Origin: Haplosporangium gracile
Taxonomy: Eukaryota; Mortierellomycota; Mortierellomycetes; Mortierellales; Mortierellaceae
Assembly (NCBI GenBank): GCA_015499985.1
Contig: JAAAUF010000812.1
Coordinates: 1-19,026, forward strand
Direction of reading: 5' to 3'
DNA length: 19,026 bases
In this document: one piece after another, positions 1 through 8,531 of the stretch
Numbering within the stretch: position 1 is the first letter of the stretch
Layout of the letters: each line of letters starts with the position of its first letter
The notes under the pieces: model-generated
Told to the model about the DNA's origin: nothing
The model's database searches: none
Seen by the model: the letters and a program-made list of their open reading frames with translations, nothing else
Program-made: the position numbers and the translations under genes

Positions 1-820
1 CTCCTGAACCTAAATTGTCTTGTTGATGGATTACCTACATCCAGGGCTTTCTCCATCAAGATTTCCTACGCGGACACTGTTGGCGACCTCAAAGACCACA
101 TCAAGACGAAACAAACACCCGCGTTCGACGACATCGCCGTGGACCAGCTCAGTCTTTGGAGTGTCTCGATTCCAGACAATGGTGATGACGACGAAATTCC
201 CGTTGTGCTTGACAACGTCATCACCAAGGACCAGAAGAAACTCAAAGCGATGCGTGAACTGTCGGGTGTCTGGAAAGACAACCCGCCCAAAAGAACCATT
301 CACGTCATCGTTCAGCGCCCTCCTTGAGGTAATGCAGACACGCGTTGCTCTCATTCGTCTTTGTGCATGAGCTTGTTCTTATGTTCTAACCTTATTTCAC
401 GCCTCCAATTGCATGTCATAGTCTATGCACCTGTCCTTCTCGAGCCTTGACTCCTCTCCCTGGCTCTCTTTCGGATGGTTCTCGTCCTGGCACGCCACTG
501 TCTGGTAAGTGCAATTGCTTTATGCGCGTTATGTTTGCATCCCGTTGTGGTTCAAGTGTCTCATACCTTGCTTTCTTTTCACATAACTAGGCGACCTTCA
601 TGCTGACATCAAAAGGATCACAGACAAGTTCTTTGCGCCAGGATCAGACGTGGCCAGATTCCTCGACGCGTTTGTGAAAGGTGAGGTGGCACTCCCAGTC
701 ACCACAGGACCCGTTCGAGGGTTACCAAGAGCATGGCGTCATGAATTCGGAATAGAACCAGAAAAAAATTGTCCTTTGTTTAGACGTGAAAGTGGATCCT
801 GTCCTAGCTCGAATGAGTAG
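1..820 (+). pseudogene. Crinkler (CRN) family gene, 5'-partial, decayed
   Basis: Three blocks match the conserved CRN N-terminal half. Block 1 (1-324) is the ubiquitin-like CRN domain, opening with LNLNCLVDG and running to HVIVQRPP. Block 2 (422-504) has the TPLPG...SDGSRPGTPLSG linker. Block 3 (591-820) has DLHADIKRITDKFF, then PVTTGPVRGLPRAW. Introns are plausible at 329-421 (branch-like TTCTAAC near 385) and 505-590. The start codon lies just outside the window. Breaks: TGA at 325-327 falls where the family continues with proline. Block 2 reads in the expected frame only after a one-base shift near 434-440. Similarity to the family fades after about 753, and a TAG stands at 818-820. The usual long C-terminal effector part is absent. 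CRNs are modular effector-like proteins of oomycetes and some fungi. A functional product from this copy looks unlikely. Assignment rests on recalled family motifs, not on a search. Confidence 0.8.
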
Positions 821-1464
821 GTTACAAGGAGTTGCCTGAAGCGACAGATCATGTCAGCCAGCGACTACGACACTAATCTTTATTTCGCTCGTTGAAATGT
901 GCCGAGATAACTCAATCATTTCCTCGCCCTACGCCTCTATTCCAATCCCAGGGCATCTTGTGTACTAGAGGTCTGACCAAAGCTTTTTCTTTCCGTTGAT
1001 GGACTAATCATGAGTACCTTTCTTTGACTCAAGATGGATGCAGGAGCCAAGGACCTTTGGATATCGATGGAGCTATGACCTGTACTTCTTAACAGGATGT
1101 ACATGGAGAGACGAAACTCGTCCCCCGAATACCATCCAAAAATCATATTAGAGCTATCCTCAGTTTCAACATCTATGTTCATCTAACTCGGTCTAGGGGA
1201 TCCTAACTGACTGTTGCCTGCATGTTTTGGCTGCAATGCAGCACCTTGATAATGACATAGCTACTTGTGTATCACTTAGAAATACTACAAGAAAGGTCAG
1301 GGGTTAGTAAGCAAACCCTTGAACAGGTTGCAGTGTTCTCTGTTAAAGCTAAATTTCGGTTTCACTTTGCTCGATCAATAAATCAATCGTCCACGAAATA
1401 TCAACTTTGCTTCTTGCCTTTTCACCAATCTCGCCCCCACTGCTTTCCCTCTTCACTATCGAAC
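821..1464. other. Intergenic stretch, no supported gene
   Basis: This lies between the Crinkler relic and the C2H2 gene. A minus-strand reading frame (937-1182) and a few plus-strand fragments have ordinary amino-acid composition, but I recognise no domain. It may contain scrambled 3' remains of the Crinkler gene. The last 100 bases (about 1365-1464) are pyrimidine-rich and look like the leader of the zinc-finger gene. Confidence 0.4.
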
Positions 1465-1980
1465 ATGAGCAATAACGGCCGCGTCCCATGCAAGGACCCA
1501 CGCTGCATTGACACACACAGCAAAAGGAGTGACATGCAACGACACTATCTAGCAAAACACACTGCAACGAGATTCCCCTGCTGTTTTTCTGGTTGCGAAA
1601 TACACCTCAACGTAGACAACAACCGCGTCAAACATGAGCGAAAACATCAGCTATACCACTGCCACGGTAAAAAGAACAATTCTTGTAGCCAGATCATCCA
1701 AGGAGCACAAAACTGGATAGTTCACCAGGAAACCCACCAACCATATCCTTGCCCGGATCCAGATTGCAACAAAGGCTACACCATGCGGAAGTCACTCCTC
1801 AAACACCTAAGAGATGCTCACACAAGCAACAACCAGCCTCGGTCCAGCTCTGAACTTCCATCGATGCCGATCCCGACTGTCCCATCACCTGAGCCCATTG
1901 TCGACCATGAGACGAAGCTACCAATCCCAAATGATAAAAAATGGTGGCGTTTTTTTTTTGTTTTGGATGAGACTTTTTGA
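1465..1980 (+). CDS. Small C2H2 zinc-finger protein (four fingers)
   Basis: A single-exon frame of 171 residues. Four zinc-finger-like units have almost identical geometry. Finger 1 uses C9, C14, H27, H32. Finger 2 uses C39, C44, H57, H61. Finger 3 uses C66, C74, H87, H91 (seven residues between its cysteines). Finger 4 uses C96, C101, H114, H119. In all four the second Cys and first His are 12 residues apart. A short Ser/Pro-rich tail follows and ends in an aromatic stretch (KKWWRFFFVL). I chose ATG 1465 because it follows a pyrimidine-rich leader and stands just before finger 1. The same frame is open upstream to about 1267 without another clear ATG. AATAAA occurs at 2150-2155. The likely role is nucleic-acid binding in the nucleus, but no named orthologue is recognised. 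The C-terminus could differ if there is an unseen intron. Confidence 0.7.
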   Translation: MSNNGRVPCKDPRCIDTHSKRSDMQRHYLAKHTATRFPCCFSGCEIHLNVDNNRVKHERKHQLYHCHGKKNNSCSQIIQGAQNWIVHQETHQPYPCPDPDCNKGYTMRKSLLKHLRDAHTSNNQPRSSSELPSMPIPTVPSPEPIVDHETKLPIPNDKKWWRFFFVLDETF

Positions 1981-2207
1981 CGTCCTGTGCCGTTGGCGCA
2001 TTTTTGCAGTCCAGGTCGGACGTCAAAAATCATTTCATATGTTTTGTGCAGTCCACCCCTTCTACACCCTGTAAATATTTTACGAAAATGCAAAAAGACA
2101 ACTTGATTCCCTTTATCATGAAGTTCTTTAATTGCAACTGCATATGTGGAATAAATTCATCATAGTCAAAATCCTTCAAGTGCAATATCTCTTGGTAGGT
2201 GCCTTTC

Positions 2208-2296
2208 CCATGTAACTTTGTTCACGCATATCTCATGTGGTTTTGACTTCACTCTACCCATGCAATTTTCATCGCGCTAATCTCATGTCATTTTGT
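2208..2296. repeat. Two diverged tandem units, about 50-nt period
   Basis: Units at 2208-2246 and 2258-2296 can be aligned without gaps. Both begin CCCATG, share an internal ATCTCATGT core and end in TTTTG. They start 50 nt apart. A weaker partial third unit may follow after 2305. The period and copy number are too low to call a satellite. Confidence 0.5.
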
Positions 2297-3616
2297 TGTT
2301 TACACAAATATCATGTACGCCCTTCTTTTGTCGCATTGGTTCTGTGTACGCATACCGCTTTTCCTTTTCATTTCGTCTACGATCATGTATGACAAGAAAT
2401 ATATTAGTAGCAAGATATCTATCAGTTGTATCATTGCTAAGGGTACGAAGCGCGTCATGTAAAAGACATGATGACCCACTAAGTAAGATGGTACCACATG
2501 GCTATCAGTAGGAGATCTCTATAACCCACACTGCCTATAACATGGCGCAACCTTTTTCTTTCTCCGCTTACCCTCAACAATCTATACTCACCATACAATA
2601 ATCTATGATATTTCCCTCGCGGTGTTCATTTAATCTCCAGGTCTCCTGTGTGCTATAGAGAAGAGAGAGTGTGTGTACAACAAGTCCCCCTCGAATAGGA
2701 CCACTTTTAAAAAAAAGATTTGACGAGAAACGCGTCAGGCTTCTGGCTATATAGCAATGAACAAGGACGTGTGTGCGCTCTCACTTATTACGCGCTGAGA
2801 ACTCTAAACCCTTAATGTTCAATCGGTTGAGACATGTTATTGTGTAAACCTTCTCATTCGCATGGTTTAAGGTTGAGGTGTGCCTGAAATGTCACCACTT
2901 TTTTTCTTCGCCTTACATGCCGTTTTTTTTATGGCGCCTGCGTCTATTTCCCCTATTATTTATGCATGGCTTTCCCTTTTATTTCTCTGTTGAGCTGGAA
3001 AGTCAAAAGGGAGACGGTGAGAGAAGGATATGACAGTGAGTAAAATAATGATGTTTCGGTTGTGGGAGGACACCCAATTTCCACAAGGTATCTCCAAAAA
3101 GTATCAAAGATATTAGTCGGTAAGATGATCATCATGAAAAAAATCTTGAAAAAGATACAAGGCAGCTAAATAGAGGAAGGACAGAGCACGCGCCGAACCG
3201 ACAATGAGAGGCACTGGAAGCGTGGGAAGCGAAGGAGGTACATGTATGACGAGAATTTGGAGAGGAAGGAGGTGGGAACAAAAAAAAACAATCAAGGACG
3301 GAGTGATAGAGATAGGGGAGTTACACAATCTAGGGAGATCCAAAAAGGCACAGCATGATCCAAAAATCAAGGGAAGGATGGGAAAACCAGGGAACTCCTC
3401 TCTAAAGTGTTGTCATCGTTGGTCTTAAGCTATCCAAACTTTTAAAACCAGAAAATAATAACGGACAAGCAATGAACTAACTGTATCTGGTTGCGAAGTG
3501 CGAGACATCTAAGTATTACAAACTACACAAGGGAAGAACGTTGGGGTCAAACGGCTTAGGGGCAGAGAATGACGGATGACTAACGGTAAATATTTAAATA
3601 ATCTCAAGAGAAAGAT

Positions 3617-3664
3617 CCATGGTACATGGTACATGGTACATAGTACAGTGTACATGGTACATGG
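3617..3664. repeat. Short tandem GTACATG array
   Basis: Consecutive seven-base GTACATG units with two degenerate copies in the middle (around TAGTACAGTGTAC). GTAC and CATG are both self-complementary, so the whole array is close to palindromic. It lies about 170 bp upstream of the TATA box of the secreted-peptide gene. Confidence 0.75.
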
Positions 3665-3836
3665 AAAGGGAAATAATCAACTGGAGGAGGAGGACGAGGG
3701 GGAAGGACACTGACGGACAGCTGGATGGAGCTGGATCGGGACCCAATGCTCGTTTTTTCTTGTAATGGATTGCCTCCTTCCCTGTGCTTTCAACCCAGGT
3801 AAAGCAACTTAGTAGCTGATACTCATAATAAATGAG

Positions 3837-3845
3837 TATAAATAG
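3837..3845 (+). promoter_or_regulatory. TATA box of the secreted-peptide gene
   Basis: TATAAATAG stands about 240 nt upstream of the ATG at 4086. It is followed by a C/T-rich leader typical of a fungal 5' UTR, so transcription probably starts near 3865-3875. This supports the short downstream frame being an expressed gene. Confidence 0.6.
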
Positions 3846-3987
3846 GGTCCCACGATCCCTTCTTCCTTCTTGTCATCATCACCCATTATAGCCCTCTTCC
3901 CTTACCCTATACACTCTCTTCAGCACCCGCCCCAGACATACGCACACACAAACTCTTCACCACTGAATACACGCGCACCACTACAAC

Positions 3988-4081
3988 GTAAGAAACTCCT
4001 GTCACTTGCGCTACAATAACGCGTTACCCAAAGTCGCCAAACAAAGGAATTAGAAACCAACCATTATCATTTTTTTATCAG
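3988..4081 (+). other. Possible 5' UTR intron of the secreted-peptide gene
   Basis: The donor GTAAGA at 3988 and a T-rich acceptor ending in TTTATCAG at 4081 bound 94 nt, within the size range of the window's clear introns. Removing it leaves the ATG at 4086 four bases into the second exon. No other evidence. Confidence 0.45.
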
Positions 4082-4085
4082 CAGC

Positions 4086-4316
4086 ATGAAGTTCCCCATC
4101 CCAAGTGTGTTGCTCGTCGTTCTGGCTATTGCTGCATCTGTCGTCAATTCCGCTGCCGTGTCCAAGCGAGCCGATAATGGAGACCTCTCCAAGGCCTCAA
4201 CTGAATTTGAGAAAAGACAAACCTGCTCGGCTAGTTGCAACACCACCGACGATTGTAGAGCAGCTTGTGGCGGCAAGTTTGTCTGCCTCTTTTATGCTCA
4301 TAAGTGTGTCCAGTGA
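4086..4316 (+). CDS. Secreted kexin-processed cysteine-rich peptide precursor
   Basis: A 76-residue frame. Residues 1-22 form a clear signal peptide (Lys2, then a hydrophobic core about 8-20). Two dibasic Lys-Arg sites follow, at 27-28 and 43-44, as expected for a kexin-type (KEX2) protease in the late Golgi. Cutting at the second site releases a 32-residue peptide beginning Gln-Thr-Cys, which could form pyroglutamate. It holds six cysteines (47, 51, 57, 61, 67, 74; gaps of 3, 5, 3, 5, 6 residues), enough for three disulfides. The linker between the KR sites is acidic and free of cysteine. A TATA box and possible leader intron lie upstream, and AATAAA is at 4326-4331. Function is unknown: antimicrobial, signalling or symbiosis-related peptides share this layout. 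The stop overlaps a GTGAGT, so a further exon cannot be excluded. Confidence 0.7.
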   Translation: MKFPIPSVLLVVLAIAASVVNSAAVSKRADNGDLSKASTEFEKRQTCSASCNTTDDCRAACGGKFVCLFYAHKCVQ

Positions 4317-5548
4317 GTAGTATTGAATAAATGACTCATACCACTCCATATTTTGCTATGCCATATCACACCATACCATGCACACAAACCTTGGGGGGGA
4401 GAGGGGGGGCAGGAGAATACGATGACCCCCTTACCTTCATTGATCGCACAGGGTTTTATTTTCCTTTTGCCCCTGGTGTCCATTCAATCTCTACGTCTCA
4501 CTGTGTCCGAGGAAAAGTATTTGTACCGATGCTCACCTCAGTAAGGATGAAATGTGTCTTTTATAACTGAGTAGCATAAGTTGAGATGTGTTTACTCCAG
4601 TCGTTTATGAGCTGACATTCTTGTGTTGCTTGCGTTTTTTTTTTTGTTTTTTTTTTCGGCCTGTCGTTCCTAGCATAACCTTTATCCATTTTTTATTCTA
4701 ATTGTCGGGCTGGTAGGAGAATCGAGTGAGATGGTGAATAGAGATTTGACAGAGTGAGTAAATCATGTTGTTTGGTCGCTGGAAGGCACTTGGATTTTGC
4801 AGAGGAATATCGAGCCAGCATGAGAAGTGATGAAGGCAGGCAAAAGATGTATCACGACAAGATTGGAGAGCGCCAAAAAAAATCAAGTATTAAAGCATGG
4901 AAATGATGTCATCGCAGAAGAAAAAGAAGGATCATGGGAAAGAGGTTTTCCAAGATGGTGTTACGCGGTGAGGGGTCCATAAAGGTTAAACGAAATATGT
5001 GCGACCCCTTTTTGATTGGTTCTTGCCCTTCCTTCCTCCTTCCAAAAGATGTCGTTTGGTCATTCAATCAATCTGGATATAATTAAGCCGTTCATTTGTT
5101 AAAAAACATATGAAAACGTCGAAGGGGTGAAATGACGATTTTATCTCCCTTTCTAGCCCACTTTGATGGCCACTGGATTGAAAAGCTTAATATTGTAACT
5201 CAGTAAGAAACACTCACACACACACACACAAGCACACACACATACACACATACACACATACACACATACACACATACACACATACACACATACGCACATA
5301 TATATGCACACACAAAAACAGCCTCAGTGGTCATGAGATGCCCTGTTCAAGACAAGCAAATAACAAAAACAAAAATAAACAGAAGAAAGAAGTCAGAGAA
5401 CACTGATACGCATGCATGTGGGGCATGGAATGCTCTGTGCCTGCTTTGTGCCCTCCACCCTCTCTCTCTCACCGGTCCCGCTTTTTGGACTCCCATTGCC
5501 CCTCCTCTTTGTTTACACCACATTACAAACAAGACACATGCCAGGACT
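4317..5548. other. Gene-poor intergenic region
   Basis: No supported gene. It contains the AATAAA signal of the peptide gene, a G-run (4392-4407), long T-runs (4635-4657) and the CA-rich microsatellite (5213-5313). Short frames on both strands are low-complexity or arginine/lysine-rich and show no domain. The segment 5440-5520 is pyrimidine-rich and leads toward the TATA element at 5549. Confidence 0.5.
5213..5313. repeat. CA-rich microsatellite with an 8-bp ACACATAC register
   Basis: It starts as plain (CA)n, then becomes about seven head-to-tail copies of the eight-base unit CACATACA (roughly 5237-5299). It decays through a short TATATA into further CA. Ordinary slippage-type repeat. Confidence 0.9.
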
Positions 5549-5557
5549 TATAAAAAG
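5549..5557 (+). promoter_or_regulatory. TATA-box-like element
   Basis: TATAAAAAG followed by a C/T-rich stretch, resembling the core promoter at 3837. The next coding-looking block starts about 60 nt downstream, but no usable ATG lies in its frame. The element may therefore be a remnant of a promoter, or may be a chance match. Confidence 0.35.
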
Positions 5558-5616
5558 GGGAGAAGGATTCTCTCTAACTCAGCCTCCCTTTTTCTCCAGA
5601 GCCCCGCTCTCCCTAG

Positions 5617-6111
5617 TCAGTTGCCCGAGTTTCCGTCACCAATTGTGTGCAAGGTGACATTGACTCGGCCCAGTTTGTATACTGGTTTGACCCTCAGCAG
5701 TACCAGCAGCTTTTTTCCACCTTGACAAAGACATGGTAGGTTCCTCTTACTTGCATTTCTTGCATCCACTCTTCACATACGCTTTGCCTCATTTGTAGCA
5801 CAGCTAAAGAACTGCACACAACCCTGACTCTGAAATTCAATAGCATCTCCGATTTAGTTCCTAGGGGTTTTTTTTATTTTCTTTTAATCTTTCAACGAAA
5901 AAAACCGCTCGACATGCAGCAATCATCATTCTATGGTTATGTGGCATTGACAACTTGGGCATCCTTCTTTCGACCCGAGGTATTATTTTCTCTTGATTAC
6001 ACATCCGTCCAGTAGACAGGAACCTTGCAGACCTTAACCGGTTACTTCTCGTACCCCAACGAAACCGAGCCTACAGGACCCTTGCCGAGGGTCAGATTCG
6101 GCTGTGAATGA
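5617..6111 (+). pseudogene. Unidentified protein-coding remnant or incomplete gene in several blocks
   Basis: Three blocks read like real protein but no complete frame joins them. Block A (5617-5735) contains VTNCVQGDIDSAQFVYWFDP and QQYQQLFSTLTKTW. It ends at a donor GTAGGT, and an acceptor TTTGTAG at 5798 keeps the frame. Block B (5799-6012) contains TAKELHTTLTLKFNSISD and, further on, YGYVALTTWASFFRPE. A 36-nt GT...AG segment (5980-6015) with an in-frame TAG separates it from block C (6016-6111), which contains TGTLQTLTGYFSYPN, then RVRFGCE and a TGA. AATAAA follows at 6349-6354. No ATG opens block A, whose 5' side is a stop or acceptor TAG (5614-5616). I do not recognise the family; the composition could suit a secreted protein. 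It could be a decayed gene or one whose 5' exons I cannot place. Confidence 0.35.
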
Positions 6112-6849
6112 GCATTCTTTACACTTGATCGATAATGTGTGCTATTATTCTTTTTTTCCCAGCTCTCTCTCCTTTTTATTTTCTCTTCCAGAAGACACCA
6201 GACTTGACTGAGGATTTTATAAAACAACAACTCAAAGGCAGTCTATGTAGTTTGGAACTATTTCTATTTTGCCTTTTTTTCAATGAACTTGGTATCTATA
6301 GTTCTTCTTTGTAGTTGAAACAAGAAATCAATATTTTTTTTTTCTTTCAATAAAAATAATGAAAAAAAACAAGAACGAGGTGGGTTCTATGGTTATAGCC
6401 TAACGATCTACTAGCATGTGTTGGGCCCATGTTTTCCGTGTTCAGGTAGACACAAAGTAGAAGAAAACACGCGTAAAGGGAATAAAGTCGTACTTTTGAT
6501 AAAGCGCGCCTTTATGGTCAATTATGTTGCATAGAGGGAGGTATCAAATGGTGGGGGGCTGACAAACAAATAGCTTCTGTCCTTGATTTTCTTGGTTAGA
6601 TCCATAGACCTTGCTACGGAAATTAACAATACCATGCAGGGTGCTATGTCGTCGATCCATTGCGCCTGTCCATTTTGGATTTTGTCAAATATGTTGTTGT
6701 TTTTATTTCAAAGAGAATAAACGGAAATTCGTGTTGACCACAGCAGCTCCTTGTGAAGAATCTCCTTCGATCGCTGTACAGATCATCCTGTTGTTTGTTG
6801 CCTGGTGTCGTATTGGATGATCTTTTGTTGGTGTTGTTGAAGTTTGTAT
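6112..6849. other. Intergenic region, 3' flanks of the remnant and of PRE3
   Basis: No supported gene. It contains AATAAA at 6349-6354 for plus-strand transcripts. On the minus strand AATAAA (complement of 6702-6707) lies about 145 nt past the PRE3 stop. T-runs occur near 6151 and 6330. The plus-strand frame at 6611-6820 is low in evidence and overlaps the PRE3 3' UTR. Confidence 0.5.
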
Positions 6850-8025
6850 TTAACCCTCCCAGTGGACTAGAAACAAAAGGAACAAGAGTAAAAAGTTGTT
6901 AGTCTCAAAGTGAAGTCTAAAATACAAATCGTAAACAGTCAGAAAACTGCATGCAGACATTCATCATACCTGGGAGCTTGTCGCCGGGAACAAAAATTCT
7001 CTCGACGCCTTTCTCTGTGATAATGGCCATACGGATGACACCTCCAGACGAGCCATCACGCGACATTGCAAGTGCCAGTGCTAAACATTCCAACGTATAA
7101 GTAGGGCAAGATGTTAGCTCCCTTGTCTCCAAAAGTCACAAAAGACTTTCCAGAGCAACACAAACCAAGAAGCAACAAAGCGTAGAGAGGAAAACGTACA
7201 GTTCTTAACAAACTCGATGCACTCCTCCTGGTTCATGCCGTCGCGGTAGGTGGCATCACAGTAACCGTAAATGTATGTCGAACCACTTCCTCCAATGGCA
7301 AAGGGCTGGCGATGAAGGGATCCGCCCAGAGGAACATTCCAGACACTGCCACCGTTTTCCTTGTCCCAACCGCCGACAATGATTCCGGCGCTCAAGTTGT
7401 CTTTGTTCTGATAGCATAATTCTTGGAACAATGACGCTGCCAATGGGACCGTGGGCTTCCCGTTCTGAACACTATTATATTTCGCGTGTTAGATTGGGTG
7501 ATAGGATTGGGTAATGAGAAAGATTAGCAACAATTCCAGGATCCAATGAGTTATTTCCCGTCCTTGTCCAATTGTTAGCTTGTTTGTGCAGTGGAAGTGA
7601 AAGCAGCGTTTTTTTCCAAATCGCCAATTGCTAGAAATATAGATCCGCCAAGAGAAAGAAAACGTACGAGTACATCTGGAGGTAGTAGTGGACGATATCG
7701 GCGACGGCCTGGGTATCGGCCGCACTTCCTGATCGACAGCAGTAGATTGTATCGTGGACCTCGGTCAGCTTGTCTGTGACACGGTTGGCGATATAGGATC
7801 CTGTGGTCGTGCGAGAGTCGGCTCCGATAATAACGCCATGCGCAAACTCGACCGCCATAATCGATGTCTATTATGTTCAAGCAAGATGGTTTATAGTTGA
7901 GTATGACGGTTGACAGTTGTTGTGTTGGACCGAGGGCATAGCATGTCATGGCATGGACTAGCACGAGGAAAGTAAGAGGGCAGACTTACACCGAGATTAA
8001 CCTCGCCAGGCTTGAGTCCAGACAT
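6850..8025 (-). CDS. PRE3: 20S proteasome beta-1 subunit (caspase-like), PRE3/PSMB6
   Basis: Five exons: 8025-7990, 7867-7668, 7471-7200, 7080-6970, 6866-6850, giving 211 residues, close to the yeast protein. All introns (122, 196, 119 and 103 nt) are GT-AG and keep frame. The last exon is 17 nt, follows a strong pyrimidine tract and adds a short tail ending WEG. A 12-residue propeptide ([12 protein letters not shown]) precedes the catalytic Thr of TSIMAVEF. In mature numbering Thr1, Asp17, Lys33, Arg45 of [12 protein letters not shown], and the SRDGSSGG segment near 165-172 are all present. Thr1/Asp17/Lys33 form the active site, and Arg45 fits cleavage after acidic residues. It acts in the inner beta ring of the proteasome in cytosol and nucleus. 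The gene is divergent from SNW1. Confidence 0.96.
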
Positions 8026-8531
8026 TTATGTGTGAGAGTGTTGTGTGTGAAACGGGGAGAGTGAGTGAGTCTGAAGGAGCAAAGTGAAAAGAGAGAGTGA
8101 GAAAAGGAAAGGAGGGACGCGTTTGGTTGATGAGAAGGGGGCGAAAAGTAAAGAAAAAGAAAGAAGGAAACGACGCCTGGTGTCCCTCGAACACACACTC
8201 ACATATCGCCTTGTACCCTGTTCACCTCCAAATTGCCAGTCCAGAAGAAGACTCCAGCTTGCGTACAAGGAACGCGTGTGTGCCTCTGGACAAGTCGATT
8301 TGGTCGAGTCTCACATGCGATTAGATTTTTTACGGTGACATCAGTCTCTCCCTATTTATATTATTAATTTTTTAGAAAGACAGATCTCTCGCTTTTTCTT
8401 TTTTTTTATTACTCCTTTGTCCGCATCACCGCTTTGTCCAACCGTCCTTTCTTTCCTTTGTTTCCACTTTTCCTTACTATTCGATTCCCCCACTTACCCT
8501 CTTCCCTTCCTTCAATTATCTACTCTTATCC
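8026..8531. promoter_or_regulatory. Divergent promoter region between PRE3 and SNW1
   Basis: About 500 bp separate the two start codons. The PRE3 side reads as a C/T-rich leader on the minus strand (8026-8130). The SNW1 side is a C/T-rich leader on the plus strand (8385-8531). In the middle are TGACATCA (8336-8343, one base from the CRE/ATF palindrome) and an AT-rich TTTATATTATTAATTTT segment near 8354. Neither element is tested. The proteasome element GGTGGCAAA was not seen. Confidence 0.5.

Larger units (their letters stand above)
1981..3836. other. Gene-poor AT-rich intergenic region
   Basis: Nearly 1.9 kb without a supported gene on either strand. The available frames are under 90 codons, have skewed composition and show no domain. 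Contents: a candidate polyadenylation signal for the C2H2 gene (2150-2155), two diverged 39-nt repeat units (2208-2296), short T-runs (near 2900-2935), a purine-rich segment (3180-3420), and the GTACATG array (3617-3664) about 170 bp upstream of a TATA box. Confidence 0.5.

Noticed and set aside
937..1182. 81-codon minus-strand frame downstream of the Crinkler relic
   Set aside because: Composition is ordinary but no motif, promoter or intron signal supports it. More likely chance or scrambled relic DNA.
3113..3428. Overlapping 74-85 codon frames on both strands
   Set aside because: Purine/pyrimidine-skewed DNA opens both strands. No domain and no promoter or splice support.
5213..5313. CRISPR-like or regulatory array
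   Set aside because: Units are 2-8 bp with no spacers; it is an ordinary CA-rich microsatellite.
5327..5725. 132-codon plus-strand frame
   Set aside because: Pyrimidine-rich low-complexity translation with no domain. It overlaps the better-looking block A (5617-5735) in another frame and spans a TATA-like box.
7575..7964. 129-codon minus-strand frame
   Set aside because: Alternative frame across PRE3 exon 2 and its flanking introns.
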